A stretch of DNA of 64,000 nucleotides from Aurifilum marmelostoma (taxonomy: Eukaryota; Ascomycota; Sordariomycetes; Diaporthales; Cryphonectriaceae), in contig JAMXSV010000003.1 in NCBI GenBank assembly GCA_027559495.1, positions 3,224,001 through 3,288,000 of the forward strand, given 5' to 3'. Both the position numbers and the translations under genes were made by a program. A model generated the notes under the pieces. It saw only the letters and a list, made by a program, of their open reading frames with translations. It ran no database searches and had not been told where the DNA came from. Positions 47,219-56,476 of this stretch are shown one piece after another (the first letter of the stretch is position 1; every line of letters starts with the position of its first letter).

Positions 47219-48107
47219 CTAGTCGATTGTATACGAGAGGATCGGGATAATGACCGTCTCGTTGGCGGGGATCACGCAGGTGGCATTGTTATACACGTCC
47301 CGCGTACAGGCGATCTCAAAGTCCACGCTGCCGCTTGCCCTGATGGCGCTCCCATTCGTGCACTCCCATGGCGTCATGGGATCGAAGTCAATATGTCCTG
47401 ACCCAACAGCCGAGTTGCTATCACCAATACTATATATCCGAAGAGAAGACTCGGATTAGTCGGGTACAACGCCAGTGACTTGCAGACAAAAAGGCCGGGC
47501 ATGGGGTCGGACAGGGGGAAAAGAAAAAAATAAAAAAAAAAAAAAAAAAGCGGAAAAACTCACAAGTTCATATAATAAGCAACCCCGCCACAAAACACAA
47601 TCCCGTCGCCGACCTGCCACCGCCGAATAGCCTGCGGGTTCGTCTCGACGCAACTCGAATACCACGGGTACGTGGACTCGATGCCGATGGTGATGCTGTC
47701 CGGTGGCCCGAACCCGGCGGGCTGCAGGGGAAGGCCGACAAGGCAGGCATTGAGGCCGCACTCGAGGCAGGGGCCGGCGTTGCTGTCACAGGCGATCGTT
47801 TGGCCCGAGGCGCTGCTGTTTATGCAGACGTTGGCTGCATTTGATGGGATGTTAGGGGCTCGGTTGTTTTATTATCTCTTTCCCCGTCCTGTGTCTCGGG
47901 GAGGATGGCCGAAAGCTTACGGACGTTGGACTCATCGGCACAGTCTAGATTGTGCGACGAGTTGAACCACTCAAATGTGGTAACCTCCCAGGCGGGAATC
48001 ACGTCGCATTCTGGGGGCGGCGTGAGGGACTGTCGGGGGTGGATGACCTTTGCTCTGGACAGGTGCAGGCAGGAGAGGAGGAGCAGGGTGGCTGTGTTTT
48101 TGTACAT
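47219..48107 (-). CDS. Cysteine-rich secreted protein of unknown function
   Basis: Three exons: 48107-47921, 47834-47564 and 47429-47219 (introns 86 and 134 nt); 222 residues. A signal peptide is evident (KNTATLLLLSCLHLSRA), probably cleaved near residue 19. The mature chain has 12 cysteines, including the cluster IACDSNAGPCLECGLNAC, and five N-glycosylation sequons, so it should be an extracellular or cell-wall glycoprotein with disulfides. Other recognisable stretches are WYSSCVETNPQAIRRWQVGD and IVFCGGVAYYMN. I know of no named domain. The second intron carries a poly-A/T tract (47532-47549), so its length may vary between isolates. The size, cysteine count and secretion resemble candidate effectors, but no host role can be claimed. 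Confidence 0.85.
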
Positions 48108-49216
48108 TCTGCTGCTGCTGCCGATGTTGATGCTACTGGAAGAGCAGGGACAATATTATGGTCCTCAGTAGTTATTTTGGTAAAGCTTGACGAGTCTCGG
48201 GCGTCAGAGATGATGTAACGGATGCATGGTGGTGAGTTTTGAGAGAAAGAAATTGGGATATCGTGAAGCTTATGTATAGTGAGTAATATCCTAAAGGTTG
48301 ATGATGATGATGATCCTCACACACGGCTTAACCTTAGATTATTACATCACGGATGGATATGTGCCCCAGCCGAGGAGATGCTTCTCACCGCAGAGATCGT
48401 CCACGGGCTAGAGGTCAGAGCTGAGCACCCGGTATCAGCGCAGGGGCCGGGGTAGAGAGAGCGCTGGAGATAAATTCGTGAGTCAATACGAAGTGTGACA
48501 GCGCACACACACACCTAGCCAGCGTGCTAAGGCTTGCTGGGTGTCACCTCGTGGCGCGCGTCGGAATACAACGTTACTGGACCGGCCACAGAACCACGAA
48601 GAGTGGCCGGTAATTCAAGCCTGGTCAGGAAAAGTTGTTTCTGACGAGCGGAAAGGAGGGAGGTAGGCGGCCCATGTTGGGCGGCTAAATTCGTGGATTT
48701 ATTCGTGACGGCGCCGCAAAATCCATACGCAGCCTTGATTAATAACTGAACAAAATGAAGGGAATAGAGACCCACGTTCCCTTCTTTTCTTGCTCAAACC
48801 ATCAACTGCTGTACAGCAACAAGAAGAAAAGAAAAGAAAAAAGCAAAATGTTGGGATCCTCGTTTCATCAAACCGGCAGGCTAGCAAGCCACATTCGCGC
48901 GTCAACTCAGCTCTGTGCCGAAGGAGGCGTCATGTCTCAACACACGGGCCGCGGCGGTGAGGGCGTATGAATGTGTGTGCGCTGGTGCTAATATAGGTGA
49001 GAACGATAGTGCGTCCTCGGCTCCAGGTGGGTGCATCCTCGTGGCCGAAGACGGCAAAGACGGCACCAGTATTATGTATCAGAGTCGAACACAACGTGCA
49101 GCGCAGCTTACACTGCTGTGGCTTCCCAGACACCGTGTGCAGGTTGGTCATCAATTCGTGCGAGAAGGAAGCGGACGGCGCGTCATCCCTTTCACCGCCC
49201 TCTCTGCTATCGCTCA
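48108..49216. other. Spacer between two minus-strand genes
   Basis: It holds the promoter of the secreted-protein gene and the 3' flank of the deaminase gene. A 95-codon minus frame (49217-48930) begins with an ATG that overlaps the deaminase stop codon, but nothing in it is recognisable and I do not call it. Confidence 0.5.
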
Positions 49217-50827
49217 TCAGTCTTCAAACGATGTCTCCAGCTCTTCATCAACGTCCACCTCAACTTGAATGTCAACGCCAGCCAGCCCGGCTCCTCGATC
49301 TAGCACGCCGAAAGCTTGAAACGTCATGCCCGTGGTCGAGTCGTGCTCTTTACCCCGGGGCACCTTCTCGGTCAGTGTTCTGAGCGCCTCGGTACGGATT
49401 GGGACGAGCATGCCGTTCAGCATATTCTGCCTGGCCCTCGTCGCCGCCTCGCCGTCCCTCTGGAACACGTCGGGCGGCTTCCAGTCAATGTACACGTTGC
49501 CGTGGGTGGGACGGACGTGGAATCCGCCGTTCTGCGTCTGGAAATAGTAATGACAGAGTCTGCAGGTCGGTTTGCTGGAGCCGATGTACTTCCACGAGTT
49601 GAAAAAATTGGATGGGTGTACCAGCCCCTCCCGCATGAGAGACTGGAGCACGACCAGCTCCGCGTGGACGATGGGCTGGAAGTTCTCGTCGCTGATCATC
49701 TCCTGCATGGCATTGTCCAGATCCAGCGACCTCGCGTCCTGCACAAGGGCGTTGTAGTACAGCGCCATGTCCGCGCTCTGCGTCATCGTTCGGAGGATCC
49801 TTTCGGCCTTGATCTCATTGCTGTAATCCCCAAAGGGGTTGTCGTCCGGCCTGGATGACTGGACAAAGACCACCTCGTGGTTCTCGAAGAGGGTAGGGAA
49901 CGTCTCGGCGGCTACGAGCAGGGCCTCGACGCCGAGGTCATAGGAGCGGAGTCTGCCGGTGTAGTGCCGCAGCTCTGACCAGCAGTTCGAGCTCTGGGTC
50001 ATGTTGCTGTGGGTCATCCTCTCGTCGAGAATGGTGGAATTGGGGTCATTAGTGTACGTGTGGAGAAGGTCCAGCAGACATCTACAACGTTGAGCAACTA
50101 ATGGAGGTGCAGGTTGTCAGTATCATGAGCCGTTGATCTGGAACAGCTGGCTGCTGCTTGGTCAACTTCAAGTAAAGTGTGGCTCACAAACGTCCTCATC
50201 GAGACGCCCGAAGTCAGCTTCAGACGCTGCTTTTCTCAGCGCGTTGAGATAGTCCAGAGTCCTCGTGTCTGTCGGCTTGGTCTTGATGCAGGCCCGGCAG
50301 GCTCTCGTCAGATAAGTCAGGTAGCTGTGAACTCTTGTTCGACCATGAGCCAGTACTTTCCTGAACAGAATCTGTTGGAGCTGTTTCCTCGGCAGGGTGA
50401 TGCCGTGCAAGGTCTCCAACAGGTCCGACACGAAATCTGAGATCTTGGCCAGGCGGCTCTTGTTCATCCTATTGCATGCGAACCGATACTGAATGCGGTC
50501 TTGCAAATCAAGCACGGTGAAGGCCGTGACCGAATCGCCACCAAGCTTGACGTCGCAGAACTGGCATAACCTGTTCAAGAAGTTCTGGTACCTGATCTCA
50601 AAGCTGTTGTCGCTCTGCCACGTCGGGTTGTGGGAGGCAGGCTGCCTGTTGATTGCATAGGCGCCAGTGACAGCCTGGAGGAACACAACGGCTGTGTAGA
50701 AGCGATGTCGAAGTTTCTTCTCGATGGGGGACGGTACTCGTGCGTTCCACATGGCTGCCTTCTTGTTGAGTGGCGACCCGTTCTTCACTGCTGGGCCTGA
50801 GCGTCTCTCAGCGACGAAGGTGTTCAT
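49217..50827 (-). CDS. OTT_1508-type deaminase domain protein
   Basis: Two exons, 50827-50188 and 50097-49217, with a 90-nt intron (TGTGAGC donor, CTGAC, ATTAG acceptor); 506 residues from the ATG at 50827. The frame stays open for about 100 nt further upstream without another ATG, so an additional 5' exon is possible. The N-terminal 240 residues are helical and not recognised. The C-terminal half has the zinc-deaminase signature: VHAELVVLQ (H358, E360) and, 32 residues later, KPTCRLCHYYF (C392, C395), then a THGNVYIDWKPP segment. This HxE...CxxC arrangement with the IGSSKPTC context matches the fungal OTT_1508-like group of the nucleic-acid/nucleotide deaminase superfamily. Zinc-dependent deamination of a base or nucleotide is the family expectation; the substrate is unknown. 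There is no signal peptide. Confidence 0.82.
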
Positions 50828-51566
50828 GACGAATATCGACCAAGGTAGGGTTCGTTCGGTCCGAGCCTGAATGATCGATCCGCTCCCGCCCGGCGTTGAC
50901 AAGCTCAGGCTGTGCTGGCTTGATGTACAACTAGATGGCTCAGCTGCTCAGGTATATCAAATCTGTCATAATTACGCCATCAGGTGAGCTCAGAAATGGT
51001 GCCTATGCCTGATAGAGCAGGAATACCGTCATTGTCTCCGGTGGTGTATGGGCGGGCAAGAATGTGCACAAGCGAGGTATGTAGTTAGGAGACAGCTGAA
51101 GTGTTGCAAATTGTACGAGAAGCTGCTATCAGCGTGATATATTCACTACCGCGACAGCATGCTAACCCGATTAAGATGCCTTGCCAGAGACTGATATGTG
51201 GATGGCACGACACAAGCACGGTGTAAAGAGGCTAGTGCTCGGTTTGTTCATGTCACTGTATATTTTAAGAATAATTGCACATTGGCAGCTGAGTTTTTGG
51301 GGGGGGGGGGGGGGAAGGGTCGTCATGGGAGACCATGCTTTGGTGGAAGGCCTCCTGCATACACTACAGTAATGGTGGAAGGTCTCCTGCATAAAAAAGT
51401 GGGCCCGTATTCAGCTGTTTCTGGCAAGCCCACGTCCCACATTTGTATCCCCCTCTCCGGCTCCGCACTGACGACGCGGGCCTTCCTCCTTCTCTTCTTC
51501 TGTCAACCCCACGCGCCGATTATCTGAGCTCTGCTCTGTCGCTACAAGCAAAGATCTTGATTGAAA
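50828..51566. other. Divergent promoter region with a G homopolymer
   Basis: It separates the minus-strand deaminase from the plus-strand C2H2 gene. It contains 16 consecutive G (51299-51314). The 5' end of the deaminase gene may extend into the left part. No separate gene is seen. Confidence 0.5.
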
Positions 51567-52991
51567 ATGGAAGACAGCACGTCCGACGATGAATCAACTA
51601 TCGGGTTCGCAGCCTCTGCCGGGCTCGCTGCGTTGCATGAAGTTATGTTGCACTCTGTGACAAGTTTCGAGGACAACATGGATTGGATGTCCTTGGAACC
51701 GAGTGCCGGGCGGTCCCCTCCAGGTTGGTTACTAGGTGGCAGGACTCCTGCTTTAGGTTCCTCTGAAGGCGATATGCTCACCTACCGAGATAGTCACGGA
51801 CATGTTCGAATTCGGCAACCATGCTTATCCCGGCTCGACTGAGGACAAGCTCGATGATGGGAGCCCCTCAAGCTGGGAAGACACGTCTTCTCATCCTCCA
51901 CAGGCCTCTTTAGGGCGTATACAGTATTATACAATGCCCGCATCTCCACTGGGGCACTCTCTTCTGTTGATGGACGACTCTCCTGGCGACACCTCCACGG
52001 TCTCTGACGCTACGCTGCCTCCACTTGATCGATGCCTTACCGCTGACAGTCTTGACTGGGCCTTTCCAATGCAGAGCCCGGAGATCTATTTGGATCCGGA
52101 GCTATGCATTCAGCCTGGCAACCTTGTCCAGTGCGACCCGGATCCTGGTTTCATGACAGGCTCTCTCGACGACTACTGTTACCCCGGCATCCCCGTGACC
52201 TCTTCCTTCCCTGGCCCTGCGAACCTGATGTTCGACGGGGTTCCAGTTCAGGACTCTTAGAGTCCTCCCGCTCCCTCTGTCACGGGGTCTGAGGACTACC
52301 AAGTACCAGATCTGCACCAACACTTGACGCTGGCTCTTGCCCAAGAGATTCCTGATAACGCATGGCACATAGGCCAGACAACGGCCACGGAGCTGAACAC
52401 TGCACAGATGGTCCCAGGCCCTGGCATGGGCTATATTGATCTGCCGGAGGCAGCATCTCCCGCAGTGGGCGTCGATACACCACCCGGCAAATGGCCATCG
52501 ATGGAAGACCTTGAAGGTATTCCGGGTCCACCATATGAATGTCCTAATGCCGACTGCGAGCCCAAGCCATATGCAATGAAGAGTAGCTTGAAGTGAGCTA
52601 AACGATCCTCTGTTCTTTTCTTTCTTTTCCCTTTTCGGTATTGTTTTGCTCTAGTCTCTGCCTTTTCGAATTGGAGACTGACAATCCGTCTTCTTTGTCA
52701 AACAGAAAACACTATCTCATTCATACGAAGCCCATTATGTGCGAGATTAGCGGATGCCCAAGATCAGTTCAGGGTAAGGGATTTGCCACGACCAATGATA
52801 TGCAGCAACACTGCTGGGTGTCACATCGCTCGCATGCAGTTGCGAGGGGCTTCCCGTCACCCGAGGTTGAGTGCAATCTTTGCCACAAGATATGCACGAG
52901 GAAGGACAACTTACTGAGACACCAAAAGCTGGCATGCCCAGAACGGCCTCGTGAAAGCGTGGACCCTATAGAGAAGGAGGCTGATACTTGA
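51567..52991 (+). CDS. C2H2 zinc-finger protein, frame interrupted by an in-frame TAG
   Basis: My model has exons 51567-51723, 51794-52592 and 52706-52991 (introns 70 and 113 nt). All phases agree, giving 413 codons before the final stop, except for one TAG at 52258-52260. The N-terminal 300 residues are acidic and Ser/Pro-rich with no domain, resembling an activation region. The end carries fungal-type zinc fingers: YECPNADC...LKKHYLIHTKPI, then CEISGC...MQQHCWVSH, then VECNLCHKICTRKDNLLRHQ. The sequence on both sides of the TAG reads as the same low-complexity protein. Either the gene carries a nonsense mutation, or a 66-nt intron (52195-52260, weak GTGACC donor) removes the stop. The first intron also has a weak donor (GTTGGT). 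It is probably a nuclear regulator if intact. Confidence 0.6.
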
Positions 52992-53701
52992 TAGCAGTGG
53001 TTGTAAGGCGCTTGTGGTGTCACTTTTCTTGGTTCTGATGGATATTAGGATGATTTTTGAGTCTGTTACTTCTTTATTGGTGGAAGAATGTGCACTGGGG
53101 ATTAAGAATTGGCGAGGACTGTCGACTTCCGCTCCTTATCTTGTCACGAATCAATTTTGAATGTCTTGGTATCTCAGTCCATGTCAAGTATTAATATGAT
53201 TATGTTCAATTGCTGCCACAAGCCCTTGTCTGACCGTGTCTCGACTTGCTGAGAATGCTCCCAAGGGGGCTTAAAGTTCCCCATCAACATATATTGTGCA
53301 TTTCTTCCATATGAATACGAAAATGTCCGAGCAGATAGGGCAAATGATCCGCTGTCAGCATCAGGGCGGATAGATGGGTACAAGCCCAGCCCTTGTTCAT
53401 GCAACTGGCTTACAAGGCGCTAACGAAATGCGGTTCTTGATGTCTTTGTCCACCTTAAACCCGAGAATGCTTCACCAATAATGGGAAATGCGATGCATGC
53501 AACTGGCTTACAAGGCTGAATGTCCGAATTCTACTAATCGAGCAACAACCCATGACCTCAGCGTGACTCCTAGATCCCGAATACTATAAAGTCGGCCTCC
53601 CAGACCCAACTCTTGGGGTCATGTCATTGTCAAGCGTTACACCGTCCAAGTCTACTCACTTTTGAAAAGAGTATCCTCAATACTTAGTCGCGATCACAGC
53701 C
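52992..53701. other. Spacer upstream of SDR gene
   Basis: About 0.7 kb without a supported gene. A short direct repeat (ATGCAACTGGCTTACAAGGC) occurs at about 53399 and again at about 53495. The sequence near 53580 (ACTATAAAGTC) could be a TATA-like element about 120 nt before the start. Confidence 0.45.
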
Positions 53702-54967
53702 ATGGGTCAGCTGAAAGGTCACACGAAATTCAATCCCGAACGGGATATCCCATCCCTTGAAGGAAAGATCATTCTCATTACGGGAGGTTAGAAACATTAC
53801 GCTCGTGAGATAGTTATAATACGTGAAGACTTGCTGACACACATCAAAGGTACTGCTGGGCTCGGGTCCGAAACTGTCAAAGCATTGGCCAAACACTCAC
53901 CGCGACACATCTATTTCACCGGCCGGAACTCCTCAGCAGCTGGCGCTCTTATCAAGAGCATCAAAGCGGACCATCCTTCTGCCTCTCTGTCATTCTTACA
54001 GATGGATATGACCTCTCTGAGCTCCGTGAGGACTGCTATCGACGATGGCTTCGCTCATGACAGACTTGACATCATGATATGCAATGCCGGTGTCATGGCG
54101 AAGCCGCCTGAGCTTACCAAGGATGGCTTTGAGGTGCAGTTCGGCATCAATCATCTCGCAGTAAGTCTTCCACACCAGCGCCGTCTTGTCCTTGTGCAGA
54201 AGACGAACGTGATCAAGTGTGCTTCTTTATAGAATGCAAACCCATCACCCGACGCCTGTTTTGCCCCCCCCCCCCCCCCCCGACATCCCCTTTCTTTGCC
54301 CTGTTTTTCTTGTCAAGAGCAATGCACTAACAGCACAATAGCACGCATTGATGATTCGTCAGCTCACTCCTGTCTTGTTAAGGACAGCGCAGGAACTAGA
54401 GTCGGACGTGAGACTGATATGCCTGACAAGTACAGGATGGAGAGGCCATCCGAAGCAAGGCGTGGACTTTGACCGAGTCCGCACAACACAAGAATCCGCG
54501 GGCGGATCGTGGGTTCGATATGGGTCAGTTCTCAGTCAAGGCTCACTTCCTCGCGGGTACAACGTGGGAAATTACCATTGCTGACCACTGGAACCCCACT
54601 CAGACAATCAAAGCTTGCCAACGTCGTATACCCAGCTGAATTTGCCAGGCGGAACCCATCCGTCCTTGCTGTCTCGGTCCACCCTGGTGTCGTGGTGACG
54701 GACCTGGTCAACGATCTGAGCAGGGTCAAAAAGACCTTCGTGTATGCTGCAAACTGGGTGCAGGGATCTGCCCTCTTGTCACCTGAGCAAGGCGTGCTCA
54801 GCCCGCTCTGGGTTGCCGCAGGAGCGAAGAGGAGGGAGGTGGTCAATGGCGCATTCTACATGCCTGTCGGTGTACAGTCCAATGACATGCTCGACAGCGT
54901 GGCTGCCAGTCCGGATTTTGCTAAGAAGCTGTGGCAATGGACCGAGGAGACACTGGCGGATTACTGA
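53702..54967 (+). CDS. Short-chain dehydrogenase/reductase
   Basis: Four exons: 53702-53786, 53850-54160, 54342-54523 and 54604-54967 (introns 63, 181 and 80 nt); 313 residues. The Rossmann cofactor loop ITGGTAGLG is rebuilt by the first splice. ICNAGVM is the NAG motif, LTSTGW carries the catalytic serine, and YGQSK supplies the Y-x-x-x-K pair across the third splice. These mark a classical NAD(P)-dependent SDR resembling retinol-dehydrogenase or WWOX-like fungal enzymes. The second intron contains 18 consecutive C (54264-54281). The substrate is unknown. It lies on the same strand as the C2H2 and cupredoxin genes, with no evidence of a shared pathway. Confidence 0.9.
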
Positions 54968-55921
54968 GGTGAGCCTTGGCTTGTCACAGCATAGATATGG
55001 GCCAATGACATCTGGTCGGCTTTATTTTAGCAATCTCGATGAATTATAGTCTTTCTTTGCCTCACTTGCGCCACAAGATTTTAGACTTGGAATCAGAGCT
55101 CCTGAAGGTTAACCAGTTCTTGCTGTGGGTGATTGCAATATTCGGGCCCAAGGGATCATTATGTTCCTTTGTTATACCTGTGTAAGCCTGGCTGTCAGAA
55201 GGATCCTTTGGGCTTACCATGCACGCATAAACTCCAGACTCAGCAACTTAGAAATCCGAAATATTCCGTGTGGTAACTATGAGAGTCACACGCCTGACAC
55301 TGCGGCCGCCTGCCTGTGATTTCTTTCCAATGAGACATCGTGCCTCTTAACCACAAGCCCTCGCCTGCGCCGGCGCCAAGCCCACGCCGTCGGCCTCCTC
55401 TTCATGCCTACGATATCATCAAGGCAGCACCTGCTTCGGTCATCAGCCGCGGGGTTGCGCTTACGCGCTAGGCGATGGCAGCTGCATCGTAGCGGCCCCA
55501 AAAATAACCGCCAACAGGCAGGACTGCGAAGAAGCTTATACTGGTAGTGCTCACTTTCCAGAGGGCTTCGCGGCCGTACCGGGGCGCAGTGTGCTTTCGG
55601 CGCTCCGCCTCAGCCCGCTGGCTTGCACCAGGGCGGATGGACCGTCCTCCGTGTGTGCGCCGGGTAGTGGTTTTCCGAAGGCGATGCAATGCTGAGTCGA
55701 GCGACCATATCATGAGATATGTATGAAGTGCTCTTTTGAAGGCGTGACATATCTTTCATCATAGGTATAAAAGGGACTCTCCCGGCCCTTCTTCGAGTTT
55801 CATTCGAATAGCATTATCAGCATCGCAATCAATATTCTCAATCTCAACACTCAAAGGCAACAAGTAATATCTTATTTTCAAACAACCTACACATTTCACT
55901 CACTCCATCAGTCAGTTCATA
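54968..55921. other. Promoter region of the cupredoxin gene
   Basis: No gene is supported. A clear TATA box lies at 55766-55773. The leader (55795-55921) is A/C/T-rich with ATCAATATTCTC-like sequence. Confidence 0.5.
55766..55773 (+). promoter_or_regulatory. TATA box (TATAAAAG) of the cupredoxin gene
   Basis: The sequence is GGTATAAAAGGG, 156 nt before the ATG at 55922. It is followed by a C/T-rich stretch (ACTCTCCCGGCCCTTCTTC) where transcription probably starts. A canonical TATA box fits a strongly regulated secreted-protein gene. Confidence 0.65.
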
Positions 55922-56476
55922 ATGCATGCCCAGACTATCATCTCGACTCTCGCAGCGGTTGCGGCCGTCCGTGCTGCCCCTTCAACCACCGGCCACGATC
56001 TCCCCTCTCGCACCGTCCCTCTCACCGGTGTCACCCACTCTGTCGTCGCCGGTCTCGCCGGCCAGCTGATCTTCGACCCGGACAACGTCGTTGCCGAGGT
56101 CGGCGACATTGTCGAGTGGCACTTCCTCCCCAAGAACCACAGCGTCGCCCAGTCCTCCTTCGCCAAGCCGTGCGTCCCCGACGCCGACCTCTACGAGCCC
56201 TTCTTCAGCGGCTTCCAGCCCACAGCCTCTGGACAGGCCCCAGATGTCTTCCAGATTGTGGTCGAGGACACGGATCCGATCTGGTACTACTGCGCCCAGA
56301 CGACAGGCAACCACTGCCAGAACGGCATGGCCGGCGTCATCAACCAGAACTTCAACTCTCCCAACACCTTGGCTGCGTACAAGGCCAACGCGGCAAAGAC
56401 TGGCGTCAGCGTGGTTCCTCCTGTTGTGCAGGGAGGTGTTGTTGAGCCTAACCCCAACCCCGACGGAGGTTTCTAG
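55922..56476 (+). CDS. Secreted cupredoxin-like (extracellular blue-copper-type) protein
   Basis: Single exon, 184 residues. Residues 1-19 form a signal peptide ending in VRA/AP. The domain has plastocyanin-like features: AGQLIFDPDNVVAEVGDIVEW and four candidate type 1 copper ligands, H73 (PKNHSV), C124 (WYYCAQ), H131 (GNHCQ) and M136 (NGMAG). Fungal proteins of this form are extracellular or wall-attached. Many are longer with a Ser-rich tail and GPI anchor; this one is short and ends in an Asn/Pro-rich segment without an anchor. Strong C-ending codon bias and a canonical TATA box suggest high expression. The function of the family is not established; copper binding is inferred from the ligands. 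Confidence 0.9.
   Translation: MHAQTIISTLAAVAAVRAAPSTTGHDLPSRTVPLTGVTHSVVAGLAGQLIFDPDNVVAEVGDIVEWHFLPKNHSVAQSSFAKPCVPDADLYEPFFSGFQPTASGQAPDVFQIVVEDTDPIWYYCAQTTGNHCQNGMAGVINQNFNSPNTLAAYKANAAKTGVSVVPPVVQGGVVEPNPNPDGGF

Noticed and set aside
48930..49217. 95-codon minus frame whose ATG overlaps the deaminase stop (ATGA)
   Set aside because: Overlapping stop-start arrangements are bacterial in style. In a fungal nuclear gene this is probably 3' UTR, and the product has no recognisable feature.
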